Part shown: positions 1 through 8,282 of the stretch, in pieces
How positions within the stretch are numbered: position 1 is the stretch's first letter
How the letters are laid out: each line of letters opens with the position of its first letter
Assembly (NCBI GenBank): GCA_947086925.1
Contig: CAMUAL010000002.1
Coordinates: 1 to 64,000, forward strand
Source of the DNA: an uncultured Clostridia bacterium
Lineage (GTDB): Bacteria; Bacillota; Clostridia; Christensenellales; Pumilibacteraceae
Direction: 5' to 3'
DNA: 64,000 bases
Notes under the pieces: generated by a model
Database searches by the model: none
The model's input: only the letters and a program-made list of their open reading frames with translations
Told to the model about the DNA's origin: nothing
Position numbers and translations under genes: made by a program

Positions 1-2
1 CA

Positions 3-32
3 TTGACAAACGGGTATTCGCTGTTATATAAT
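3..32 (+). promoter_or_regulatory. Consensus sigma-A promoter of lgt
   Basis: TTGACA at 3-8 and TATAAT at 27-32 are separated by 18 bases, a full-consensus promoter. Counting seven bases from the last base of the -10 box puts the start of transcription at about base 39, which is the ATG chosen for lgt. The box sequences are seen directly; the transcription start is inferred. Confidence 0.7.
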
Positions 33-38
33 GTTAGC

Positions 39-1196
39 ATGAATAATGCGTTTGGGTTTATTATTTCCGCATGCAACGGCGGCTTTAATTGGTACGGCTT
101 TTTAATAGGCGCGGCTATGGTTGCGTGCATTATAATTGCGTATTTCATGGCGACAAAGCGCGGATATTTTAAAGACCTCGTGTTCGACATTTGCATCATA
201 TGTATTCCGCTTGCCATAATAGGAGCGCGTGTTTATTACGTTATCTTCGATATAATCGACGGCGGAGTGTGGACTTTTAAAAAGTTTATAGGCTTGGAAA
301 CGGGCGGACTGAGCGGTCTTGCAATTTACGGCGGTCTTATAGGCGCGGTAATAGGCGGCATTATAGTCCACTTTTGGAAACGCAACAAAGACCCGCAGAA
401 CAAAGCCACATTTCTGCAAATGGCGGACCTTGCGTTTACCGTAATAATACTCGGTCAGGCAATAGGCAGATGGGGAAACTTCGCAAACCAGGAAGCTTTC
501 GGAAATCCCGTAACGAATCCTTCCATGCAGTGGTTTCCTTACGCCGTGTTCATCGACCCAGAGCATGCGGCACTTCACGGAGTGGCGAGCGGCTACTATC
601 AGGCGACTTTCTTTTACGAATCGTTCTGCAATCTTATAGGCTTTGCGCTCATGATGTGGATATACAACGGAAAACGCAAAAGTTTCGACGGCTTTTCGCT
701 TAGCGTATATCTTATTTGGTACGGAATAGTGCGCGTTATAATAGAAGGACTGAGACAAGACGCTCTTTGGCTTGTACCGGGCGTTGTGCGCGTAAGTCAG
801 TTGCTTAGCGCAATACTCATTGTTGTCGGCATAGCGATAATATTGACTCATTTGTACATGGCGCGAGCCGCGGGCAAAAAGGTATTTATTATGGTGGATA
901 AGGATAAACTCGACAGTAGCTACTACGGCTACGATAAGAGCATACTCAGTCACCCCAACGATTACTCGAATGAGAAAAAAGAAAAGGGCTTTTTCGCCAA
1001 AATGTTTTCCAAAACCGAAACGGAAATCGACGAATCGCTGATTGACGTATCGGACGGCGATGGCGTTACCGCCGACGCGCAAGAAAATTCGGAGCAAGAC
1101 GCGCAAAATGATGCGGACGAATCGGACGTAAAAACCGAATCGAACGACACCGACGGCGAAAACGCAAACGACACCGACGAAATACACGATAATTAG
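39..1196 (+). CDS. lgt: Prolipoprotein diacylglyceryl transferase
   Basis: Lgt transfers a diacylglyceryl group from phosphatidylglycerol to the lipobox cysteine of prolipoproteins in the cytoplasmic membrane. The protein is a multi-pass membrane protein with the Lgt signature GRWGNFANQEAFG near residue 142, and GLAIYGGLIG earlier. The reading frame is open to a TTG at base 3, but that TTG is part of a consensus promoter, so the ATG at 39 is preferred; there is no Shine-Dalgarno sequence before it. The last hundred or so residues form a highly acidic Asp/Glu/Asn-rich cytoplasmic tail not usual for the family. It heads an operon with the next three genes. The many lipoproteins in this window would be its substrates. 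Confidence 0.93.
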   Translation: MNNAFGFIISACNGGFNWYGFLIGAAMVACIIIAYFMATKRGYFKDLVFDICIICIPLAIIGARVYYVIFDIIDGGVWTFKKFIGLETGGLSGLAIYGGLIGAVIGGIIVHFWKRNKDPQNKATFLQMADLAFTVIILGQAIGRWGNFANQEAFGNPVTNPSMQWFPYAVFIDPEHAALHGVASGYYQATFFYESFCNLIGFALMMWIYNGKRKSFDGFSLSVYLIWYGIVRVIIEGLRQDALWLVPGVVRVSQLLSAILIVVGIAIILTHLYMARAAGKKVFIMVDKDKLDSSYYGYDKSILSHPNDYSNEKKEKGFFAKMFSKTETEIDESLIDVSDGDGVTADAQENSEQDAQNDADESDVKTESNDTDGENANDTDEIHDN

Positions 1197-1213
1197 CTTA
1201 CGGAGAGTATTTA

Positions 1214-1759
1214 ATGAATAACTCGACTGACGAAATACAGGAGCTGTCGCGCGGGCGGAAACTTGCGTGCAATATAACGGCGGCGGGCATTGTGTTGCTT
1301 GCGGGTTTTTTTCTTTTGCTGTGCGGCTTAAACGTAATACCCGTTAAAGTAGGCAGTGCGGTTTGCGGCACGCTTTTGTTTGCGGTCGGACTTATATTTT
1401 TATCGAGCGCGCTCATTAGCCTAAACAGCGTTTCGCTTTGGATAAGTTTTTGCTTTAACGTACCCGCGCTTATAGAACTTCTCACCGAAGTCACTTCGGC
1501 GGGATACGCTCGGCTGTACCCTTTGTATATAGCCATACCCGCGATTGCGTCGTTGTTTACAATGCTGTTTACGCACGAGTGGTTTTTGCATCTAAGGGTT
1601 ATCGCACTGTTCGGAGTTGCGGCGGCTTTGTTCGCATTGCAAAGCGGCGGCGTTGCGGGGTGGAGCGTTGTGTTGCCCGCGCTTGTTATATATCTTGGTT
1701 TAATAATGCTTTACATTGCCGTAAAGGCAAGAAGGAAAAATAACGATGACGAATACTAA
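1214..1759 (+). CDS. Hypothetical multi-pass membrane protein
   Basis: A 181-residue protein with about five to six hydrophobic segments (roughly residues 19-38, 47-69, 74-90, 100-118, 124-142 and 147-170) and a short charged tail ending in Lys/Arg and Asp/Glu. A good ribosome site (CGGAGAG) lies six bases before the ATG. I recognise no family. It starts 17 bases after lgt and overlaps the pncB start by 14 bases, so it is translated as part of that operon. Its function cannot be inferred from the context. Confidence 0.75.
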   Translation: MNNSTDEIQELSRGRKLACNITAAGIVLLAGFFLLLCGLNVIPVKVGSAVCGTLLFAVGLIFLSSALISLNSVSLWISFCFNVPALIELLTEVTSAGYARLYPLYIAIPAIASLFTMLFTHEWFLHLRVIALFGVAAALFALQSGGVAGWSVVLPALVIYLGLIMLYIAVKARRKNNDDEY

Positions 1760-3182
1760 TCCGCGCAACCTTACCATGATGACAGATTTGTACCAGCTCA
1801 CAATGATGAACGGGTACTACTTAGACGGTTCTTATAAAAATCAGGCCGTATTCGATTTGTTTTTCCGCCATAACGGACAACTTAATTACGCAATAGCGGC
1901 GGGACTCGAACAGGCTGTCGATTACATAAAAAATCTGCGTTTCGACAAAGCCGATATAGAATATCTGTCGGGACTCGGTATATTCGCACCCGAATTTATC
2001 GATTATTTAAGCGCTTTCAAATTCACGGGCGATATATATTCGGTAGAGGAGGGCGAAGTCGTTTTTCCCGGCGAGCCTATTATGGTTGTAAAAGCTCCGC
2101 TTATCGAGGCTCAGCTTATCGAAACCACTCTGCTTAACATTGTGAGCCATCAGACGCTTATAGCAACAAAGGCGTCGAGAATAGTGCTTGCGGCAGGCGA
2201 CAAAACGGTTGTGGAATTCGGGCTCAGACGAGCGCAAGGTCCCGATGCGGGAATATACGGCGCGCGTGCGAGCATAATAGGCGGTTGCAAAGGAACAAGT
2301 AATGTTCTTGCGGGGCAGATGTTTAAAATCGACGTTAAGGGTACGCACTCGCACAGTTGGGTTATGAGTTATCCTAGCGAGCTCGAAGCGTTCGAGGCTT
2401 TTGCAAAAATTTATCCCGATAACTGTCTGTTGCTTGTGGATACATTCGACACTTTGAAGTCGGGCGTTCCCAACGCAATAAAAGTATTCGAAAAATTGCG
2501 CAAGGCGGGGCATAAGCCGGTAGGCATACGTCTTGACAGCGGCGATTTGGCGTATCTCAGCAAAAAGGCGCGCGCGATGCTCGACGACGCAGGATTTACC
2601 GACGCGATTATATTCGCAAGCAACGATATAGACGAAAACCTTATAAGTCAGTTGCGTCTACAAGGGGCGCGGATAGACGTTTACGGAGTGGGCACAAAGC
2701 TTATAACAAGCCACGATATGCCGTCGCTCGGCGGAGTATACAAGCTTGCCGAAATCGAGCGCGGCGGAGTAAGGTATCCTCGCATGAAGTTCAGCGACTC
2801 CACGGAAAAAGTAACCAATCCGGGCTTTAAAACCGTTTACCGCATTTACGAAAAAGACAGCGGCAAAGCGTTTGCCGACCTTATCGCGCTCAGAGACGAA
2901 AAACCGCTTGTTAAGCCGCTCACTCTCACTCATGCCGTCGACAGGTGGAAACAGACGACGCTCGACGACTACGAGGCTCGGTGCTTGCACAAACAGATAT
3001 TCGCCGGCGGCAAATGCGTGTACAAATGTCCGTCGCTTAACGAATCGCTTACTTTTTCCGCAACCGAACTCGATAAATTCTGGGATGAGTATAAAAGACT
3101 CAGCAATCCGCATATATATAAAGTGGATTTATCGGACAAGCTTTACGAGTTGAAACTCGGGCTTTTGGGAGCAAAAAAATAA
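1746..3182 (+). CDS. pncB: Nicotinate phosphoribosyltransferase
   Basis: The enzyme converts nicotinate and PRPP, with ATP hydrolysis, to nicotinate mononucleotide in the Preiss-Handler NAD salvage pathway in the cytoplasm. The 478-residue length and the N-terminal MTDLYQLTM block are typical. The GTHSHS motif near residues 199-204 holds the histidine that is phosphorylated in this family. LLVDTFDT and the IRLDSGDLAYLS block near 257-275 belong to the PRPP/nicotinate-binding barrel. The start overlaps the end of the upstream membrane protein gene by 14 bases, suggesting translational coupling. The gene downstream starts two bases after the stop. Confidence 0.95.
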   Translation: MTNTNPRNLTMMTDLYQLTMMNGYYLDGSYKNQAVFDLFFRHNGQLNYAIAAGLEQAVDYIKNLRFDKADIEYLSGLGIFAPEFIDYLSAFKFTGDIYSVEEGEVVFPGEPIMVVKAPLIEAQLIETTLLNIVSHQTLIATKASRIVLAAGDKTVVEFGLRRAQGPDAGIYGARASIIGGCKGTSNVLAGQMFKIDVKGTHSHSWVMSYPSELEAFEAFAKIYPDNCLLLVDTFDTLKSGVPNAIKVFEKLRKAGHKPVGIRLDSGDLAYLSKKARAMLDDAGFTDAIIFASNDIDENLISQLRLQGARIDVYGVGTKLITSHDMPSLGGVYKLAEIERGGVRYPRMKFSDSTEKVTNPGFKTVYRIYEKDSGKAFADLIALRDEKPLVKPLTLTHAVDRWKQTTLDDYEARCLHKQIFAGGKCVYKCPSLNESLTFSATELDKFWDEYKRLSNPHIYKVDLSDKLYELKLGLLGAKK

Positions 3183-3184
3183 TC

Positions 3185-3991
3185 ATGGAATTTACGATAA
3201 CCAAAAAAGGCTATTCGCCCAAAGAAGTCGAGGATTATATAGCCGCAATCAAACGCGAATACGAGAGCACCGTCGTTAAACAGCGCGACCGCATAAAAGA
3301 GCTTCTCGACGAAAAGCAGGACGCCGAAAAAGAACTTAATTCATACCGCGAAAAAAGCGGACAAATAAGCAAAGCTATCGTTTCGGCTGTGGCTAAGGCG
3401 GAAGAAATCGAACGGCTCAGCCGCCTTAAATACAATCAGGAAATAACGCGGCTTAAAGCATTTCACGAAAAGTGGACAAAATATTACGATAAACTGCTCG
3501 ACGAGTACCCGCTCGATTCGCGTCTGAAAGAGGCGGGCGAGTTCAATCGCCGCATGGATAAGATACTCTCGCGCGTGAGCGGAAAAGACGAAACGGCGGT
3601 GTCGGAGCAAGCCGACTCCGATTCGAGCGATGACGTAAGAATAGGATACGTCAACGTAAAAGCAGAGTCGGACGGCGGCGACGCGAGCATTAAGGACTTA
3701 CTTCCCGACGCCGACCCCGATTCGCCCGTGCTTACGGGGAACTTCGACCCCATGGAAAGAATAAAGCGGTATTTTGCCGCCGAAAAAGAGCGCGAACACC
3801 GCGAGCGCAAGAGCGAAAGCGCGACCGAAACGGTTCCGCCCTCGCCCGAACATTCCGCCGCGGCTTCCGCTCCCGCAAAAAAGGATTACGCCGACCGCAG
3901 TCCGTCGGGATTTTCGTTTGAAGAAGCGCTTAATCCTACCGAGGATTTGGAATCCATACTCAAAGACCTCGGGCTGTTTTCCTGCGACTGA
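3185..3991 (+). CDS. DivIVA-like coiled-coil protein
   Basis: The first 30 or so residues (FTITKKGYSPKEVEDYI) match the N-terminal membrane-curvature-sensing segment of the DivIVA/GpsB family, whose pattern is F-x5-GY-x3-EVD-x-(F/Y)-(I/L). A Lys/Glu/Arg-rich coiled coil follows to about residue 110. The rest is long, Asp/Ser/Pro-rich and probably disordered, ending with a small FSFEEALNPTEDLESIL block. Family members act at division sites or poles as scaffolds. The gene follows pncB with a two-base gap. The family assignment rests on the N-terminus; the specific role (division, polarity, secretion) is unknown. Confidence 0.65.
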   Translation: MEFTITKKGYSPKEVEDYIAAIKREYESTVVKQRDRIKELLDEKQDAEKELNSYREKSGQISKAIVSAVAKAEEIERLSRLKYNQEITRLKAFHEKWTKYYDKLLDEYPLDSRLKEAGEFNRRMDKILSRVSGKDETAVSEQADSDSSDDVRIGYVNVKAESDGGDASIKDLLPDADPDSPVLTGNFDPMERIKRYFAAEKEREHRERKSESATETVPPSPEHSAAASAPAKKDYADRSPSGFSFEEALNPTEDLESILKDLGLFSCD

Positions 3992-3999
3992 CGTTGAGG

Positions 4000-4022
4000 A
4001 GAGAGGGTAATTACTCTCTTTA
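4000..4022 (+). terminator. Weak hairpin after the lgt operon
   Basis: AGAGAG (4000-4005) can pair with CTCTCT (4014-4019), followed by TTTATT. The stem is short and AT-poor in its T tract, so it is a weak terminator at best, nine bases after the stop of the DivIVA-like gene. Confidence 0.35.
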
Positions 4023-4107
4023 TTGCCGCCGTGCATGCAATCACTCTGTTTGCCGCCACTGCGGGGCGTTGATATTTGCGTCCGCAAAATCAACCGATAC
4101 AATTTAA

Positions 4108-4137
4108 TTGACACGACGCGCTATGTTCGGGTATAAT
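4108..4137 (+). promoter_or_regulatory. Consensus promoter of the ileS operon
   Basis: TTGACA at 4108-4113 and TATAAT at 4132-4137 with an 18-base spacer, about 100 bases before the ileS start. Predicted transcription start near 4144, giving a leader of about 95 nucleotides. Confidence 0.75.
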
Positions 4138-4171
4138 AAAAAAGTAACATGCGCACTCGTGCAGTAGCGCG

Positions 4172-4203
4172 ACCGCTCGGCAAAAATGCGCCGTGCGGTT
4201 TTT
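4172..4203 (+). terminator. Attenuator-like hairpin in the ileS leader
   Basis: ACCGCTCGGC (4172-4181) pairs with GCCGTGCGGT (4190-4199) with one mismatch and is followed by a run of five T. It lies between the ileS promoter and its ribosome site (AAGAAAGGAAAGGG, 4221-4234), so it would stop transcription before ileS unless prevented. No room exists for a standard T-box stem I in the 28 bases upstream. Confidence 0.5.
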
Positions 4204-4238
4204 CGCAGATTTTACACTTTAAGAAAGGAAAGGGCATT

Positions 4239-7200
4239 ATGTACAAAAAAGCCGATGCAAACGCGGATTCGTGTTTACGTGAAAAAAAAATCATAGAGTT
4301 TTGGAAAGAAAACGACGTTTTCAACAAAACCTTGGAAGCCACGGCGAAGGGCAAAGAATTTTCGTTTTACGACGGACCTCCCACGGCTAACGGCAAGCCG
4401 CATATAGGGCATATTTTAACGCGCGTAATGAAGGATATAATACCGCGATACAAAACCATGAAAGGTTTTCACGTGCGCAGAAAAGCGGGGTGGGACACTC
4501 ACGGACTGCCCGTAGAGCTCGAAGTGGAAAAGCAACTCGGATTCGACGGCAAAGGCGATATAGAAAAATACGGAATAGAGCCTTTTATAAGTAAGTGCAA
4601 AGAGAGCGTATGGAAGTACAAGGGCGAATGGGAAAAAATGAGCGACCGCGTGGGATATTGGGTCGACATGGACAACCCGTATATAACCTACGACGATAAA
4701 TACATCGAGTCGGTGTGGTGGGCACTCGGTGAAATAGACAAAAAAGGTCTTATATACAAAGGGCACAAAATAGTGCCTTATTGCCCGCGTTGCGGAACGG
4801 CGCTTTCAAGCCACGAAGTTGCGCAAGGATATAAAGACGTAGAGGAAAAAACCTGCGTCGTAAAGTTCGGGGTTGAAGGCAAGGATAACACATATATTCT
4901 TGCATGGACGACTACGCCTTGGACGCTTCCGAGCAACGTCGCGCTTTGCTTTAATCCCGATTACGATTACGCTACCGTAGAAAAGGACGGAGCGCGTTAT
5001 ATTCTTGCCTCCGAGCTTGTGAGCAAGCACTTTGACGGCGATTATAAAATCGTAGAAGTAAAAAAAGGCAAAGAATACGAACACGTAAAATACAAGCCGC
5101 TTTTCGATTATTACAAAAAGGGCAAACAAGATTGCCATTATGCGGTTTGCGACGGCTACGTTACTCTTACCGACGGCACGGGCATTGTACACATTGCACC
5201 CGCGTTCGGCGAGGACGACGCGCGAGTAGGGCGCAAATACAATCTGCCGTTTGTAATGATGGTAGACGAGGCGGGCAAGTTCATTGGCGAAGCAACCGAT
5301 TTTGCGGGCGTGTTCTGTAAAGACGCCGATAAGCTTATACTGAAACATCTCAAACAGAAAGGTTTGCTTTTCAAAGAAATGCTTTACACTCACAGCTATC
5401 CTTTTTGTTGGCGTTGCGACACTCCGCTTCTTTATTACGCGCGCAGTACGTGGTTTATAAAAATGACCGAAGTGCGCGACAGACTTGTCAAGAACAATGC
5501 GTCGGTAAATTGGATGCCCGAAAGTATCGGGTCGGGGCGCATGGGAAACTTTTTGGAAAACGTAATAGACTGGGGCTTATCGCGCGACCGTTATTGGGGC
5601 ACTCCTCTGCCTATATGGGTATGCGACAAGTGCGGAAAAACCCATGTAGTAGGCAGTAAAGACGAGCTCAAAAAGTTGGGCGGCATAAAGGGCGATATAG
5701 AGCTTCACAAGCCTTACGTTGATTCCGTGACGTTTAAATGCGGTTGCGGAGGCACTATGCACCGCACGCCCGAGGTAATAGACTGTTGGTTCGACTCGGG
5801 AAGCATGCCGTTTGCGCAGTATCATTACCCGTTTGAAAACAAGGATGTTTTCGAAAAAACTTTCCCCGCGGATTTCATATCCGAGGCGGTTGACCAAACG
5901 CGCGGTTGGTTTTACACGCTTCTTGCAATATCTACTCTGCTGTTCGATAAATCGCCGTTTAAAAACTGCATAGTACTCGGGCACGTGTGCGACAAAAACG
6001 GACTCAAAATGAGCAAGCACAAGGGCAACGTGGTAGACCCGTGGTCGGTACTCGACGTTCAGGGTAGCGACGCGGTGCGGTGGTATTTTTACACAGCAAG
6101 CGCGCCGTACTTACCGAGTCGTTTTTATCCCGAGGCGGTTTCGGAGGCTCAGCGCAAATTCCTCGGAACATTGTGGAACACCTACTGTTTTTACGTGCTG
6201 TACGCCGAAATAGACAAATTCGACCCCACTGCGTATAAGCTTAAAGACTGCAAACTTTCGGTTATGGACAAGTGGGTTTTAAGCTCGCTAAACTCGCTTG
6301 TGAAAACGGTTGACGAAAATTTGAACGACTACAAAATCACCGAGTCGGCGCGCGCGATAGGCGACTTTACCGACAGCCTGAGTAATTGGTACGTTCGCCG
6401 TTGCCGCGAACGCTATTGGGGCAGTGACATGTCGGACGATAAAGTTGCGGCGTATATGACTCTTTACACTGTTTTGGAAACGCTTATTCGCGTAGCCGCT
6501 CCGTTTACTCCTTTTATATGCGAAAGCATTTATCAGAACATAGTGCGCTCGGTAGACAAAAAAGCTCCCTTGTCGGTTCATTTATGCAAGTTCCCCAAAT
6601 GCGAAAGCAAGTTTATCGATAAAGACTTGGAGAGCGACATGGCGATTGTTTTAGAGGCGGCAACGCTCGGGCGCAGCGCCCGTAATGCAAGCCAAATCAA
6701 AAACCGTCAGCCTCTCGGCAGACTGATGCTTGCGGGCGAAGGCGCGGGAAAACTCGGCGACGAAATGAAAGCCGTAATAGCCGACGAACTCAACGTAAAA
6801 CATATCGAGATTATTTCGGGCGCCGCCGAATACGTGGCTTACGAAGCAAAGCCGCAACTGAGAACTCTCGGTCCGAAGTACGGAAAGCTTATAGGCGCAA
6901 TCCGCGAATATCTTGCAAATCACGGCGAAGAAGCGGTGTTGGGTACGGCGGGCGGCAAGACTTATAAGGCTGTGATAGACGGAACCGAAGTGGAGTTTAC
7001 CGAAAGCGATTTGCTTACAAAGGTTGTAAGCCGCGAAGGTTACGCCGCCGAAAGCGGAAACCTTGTTACATGCGTGCTTGACACCGCGCTTACTCCCGAG
7101 CTTATAGCCGAGGGATTTATGCGCGAACTTGTAAGCAAAATTCAGGCAATGCGTAAAGACGCGGGATTCGAAGTTACCGACCACATAGAACTGAGCGTCG

Positions 7201-7349
7201 GCGGCGACAGCGAAGTTATCGATGCGGTCAAGGCGTTTAAAAACGAAATCTGTTCGGCTGTGCTTTGCGACAGGCTCACGCAAAATGCGGACGGAGAAAA
7301 GACGGACATAAACGGAAAAACGGCATATATCGCCATTAAAAAGTTATGA
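4239..7349 (+). CDS. ileS: Isoleucyl-tRNA synthetase, type 2
   Basis: A cytoplasmic class Ia synthetase that charges tRNA-Ile and edits valine. The frame is open from 4149, but the ATG at 4239 follows a purine-rich ribosome site and matches the family N-terminus, giving 1036 residues. The HIGH motif is HIGH at residues 55-58 within PPTANGKPHIGHILTR; the KMSKS motif reads KMSKH at 590-594. Zinc-type cysteine pairs CPRC (182-185), CWRC (390-393) and CDKC (462-465) are present. The PPTANGKP and SSHEVAQGY blocks and the length suit the eukaryote-like type 2 enzymes found in many Clostridia, which are known to tolerate mupirocin. The stop overlaps the next start (ATGA). Confidence 0.95.
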   Translation: MYKKADANADSCLREKKIIEFWKENDVFNKTLEATAKGKEFSFYDGPPTANGKPHIGHILTRVMKDIIPRYKTMKGFHVRRKAGWDTHGLPVELEVEKQLGFDGKGDIEKYGIEPFISKCKESVWKYKGEWEKMSDRVGYWVDMDNPYITYDDKYIESVWWALGEIDKKGLIYKGHKIVPYCPRCGTALSSHEVAQGYKDVEEKTCVVKFGVEGKDNTYILAWTTTPWTLPSNVALCFNPDYDYATVEKDGARYILASELVSKHFDGDYKIVEVKKGKEYEHVKYKPLFDYYKKGKQDCHYAVCDGYVTLTDGTGIVHIAPAFGEDDARVGRKYNLPFVMMVDEAGKFIGEATDFAGVFCKDADKLILKHLKQKGLLFKEMLYTHSYPFCWRCDTPLLYYARSTWFIKMTEVRDRLVKNNASVNWMPESIGSGRMGNFLENVIDWGLSRDRYWGTPLPIWVCDKCGKTHVVGSKDELKKLGGIKGDIELHKPYVDSVTFKCGCGGTMHRTPEVIDCWFDSGSMPFAQYHYPFENKDVFEKTFPADFISEAVDQTRGWFYTLLAISTLLFDKSPFKNCIVLGHVCDKNGLKMSKHKGNVVDPWSVLDVQGSDAVRWYFYTASAPYLPSRFYPEAVSEAQRKFLGTLWNTYCFYVLYAEIDKFDPTAYKLKDCKLSVMDKWVLSSLNSLVKTVDENLNDYKITESARAIGDFTDSLSNWYVRRCRERYWGSDMSDDKVAAYMTLYTVLETLIRVAAPFTPFICESIYQNIVRSVDKKAPLSVHLCKFPKCESKFIDKDLESDMAIVLEAATLGRSARNASQIKNRQPLGRLMLAGEGAGKLGDEMKAVIADELNVKHIEIISGAAEYVAYEAKPQLRTLGPKYGKLIGAIREYLANHGEEAVLGTAGGKTYKAVIDGTEVEFTESDLLTKVVSREGYAAESGNLVTCVLDTALTPELIAEGFMRELVSKIQAMRKDAGFEVTDHIELSVGGDSEVIDAVKAFKNEICSAVLCDRLTQNADGEKTDINGKTAYIAIKKL

Positions 7350-8212
7350 TTGAAACCGGCATAGCAAGCGGGTGGCAAGATTACGAGGTTATAGCAACCG
7401 GCGGCGGCGAAAAGTTGGAGCGGTGGGGAAACGTAATATTACTGCGCCCCGACCCGCAGGTTATTTGGAAACCGCAGTTCGACCTCGGAAAATACAATGG
7501 CTTGTGCGCGCGGTACGTACGCAGTAACAGCGGCGGCGGATATTGGGAAAAATTCCGACCGTATCCCGAGCAGTGGCAGATTAAGTACCGCGATTTGAAG
7601 TTTGCCGTAAAACCCATGGGGTTTAAACATACGGGACTGTTTCCCGAGCAGTCTTATAATTGGGACGCAATGCGCGGACTTGTGAAAAACTCTGGACGCG
7701 AAATACGAGTGCTCAATCTGTTTGCTTACACGGGCGGAGCTACGGTCGCGCTTGCCCGAGAAGGCGCGTTCGTAACTCATGTAGATGCGGCTAAGGGCAT
7801 GGTTGACAGAGCAAAGCAAAACTGCGAGCTTTCCGAGGTTGGCGGCGACAGAGTGCGTTACATTGTAGACGACTGCGCAAAATTCGTTGCCCGAGAGATT
7901 AAGCGCGGCAAAACGTATGACGCCGTTATAATGGACCCGCCGTCGTACGGGCGCGGACCGAGCGGAGAAACGTGGAAGTTAGAGGACGGCTTATACGACC
8001 TTGTAAAACTTACCGCGGGAGTGCTGTCGGATAATCCGTTGTTTTATCTTATAAACAGCTACACAACGGGACTCGGCGCACGGGTAATGCAGAACATATT
8101 AACGCTGAATCTCCCTGCGGGCAGTACGCGCGGTTATGAACTGAGTTTGCCCACTTCGGAAAAAGACATATTGCTTCCTTGCGGTAATTCGTCGCTATGG
8201 ATTGCAAAGTAA
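7346..8212 (+). CDS. SAM-dependent methyltransferase, RlmI-like
   Basis: A 288-residue class I methyltransferase. The SAM-binding motif I is LNLFAYTGGATVALA near residues 126-140 and the catalytic-type motif is DPPSYGRG near 197-204, the arrangement of the COG1092 RlmI/RlmK-like family, which methylates 23S rRNA. The N-terminal part (residues 1-90) lacks a full PUA domain, so the exact target is uncertain. The start overlaps the ileS stop by four bases (ATGA), and an RluA-type pseudouridine synthase follows, which fits a role in RNA modification. Confidence 0.8.
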   Translation: MIETGIASGWQDYEVIATGGGEKLERWGNVILLRPDPQVIWKPQFDLGKYNGLCARYVRSNSGGGYWEKFRPYPEQWQIKYRDLKFAVKPMGFKHTGLFPEQSYNWDAMRGLVKNSGREIRVLNLFAYTGGATVALAREGAFVTHVDAAKGMVDRAKQNCELSEVGGDRVRYIVDDCAKFVAREIKRGKTYDAVIMDPPSYGRGPSGETWKLEDGLYDLVKLTAGVLSDNPLFYLINSYTTGLGARVMQNILTLNLPAGSTRGYELSLPTSEKDILLPCGNSSLWIAK

Positions 8213-8269
8213 CGGATTGAAGTTAAAAAACAAGTTGGCTCAAACAAGTTACGGATTGAAGTTAAAAAA
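8207..8269 (+). repeat. Direct repeat at 39-base spacing
   Basis: The 23-base units at 8207-8229 and 8246-8268 (core ACGGATTGAAGTTAAAAAA) differ at one base and are 39 bases apart. They span the end of the methyltransferase gene and the spacer before the pseudouridine synthase. This looks like a small tandem duplication or slippage event that lengthened the spacer by a multiple of three. Confidence 0.75.
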
Positions 8270-8282
8270 TAAGGAAAAAGAA

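Noticed and set aside
102..1187. Long minus-strand open frame across lgt
   Set aside because: The plus strand has the complete Lgt signature; the minus frame has no recognisable motif and no ribosome site. Its length follows from codon bias on the other strand.
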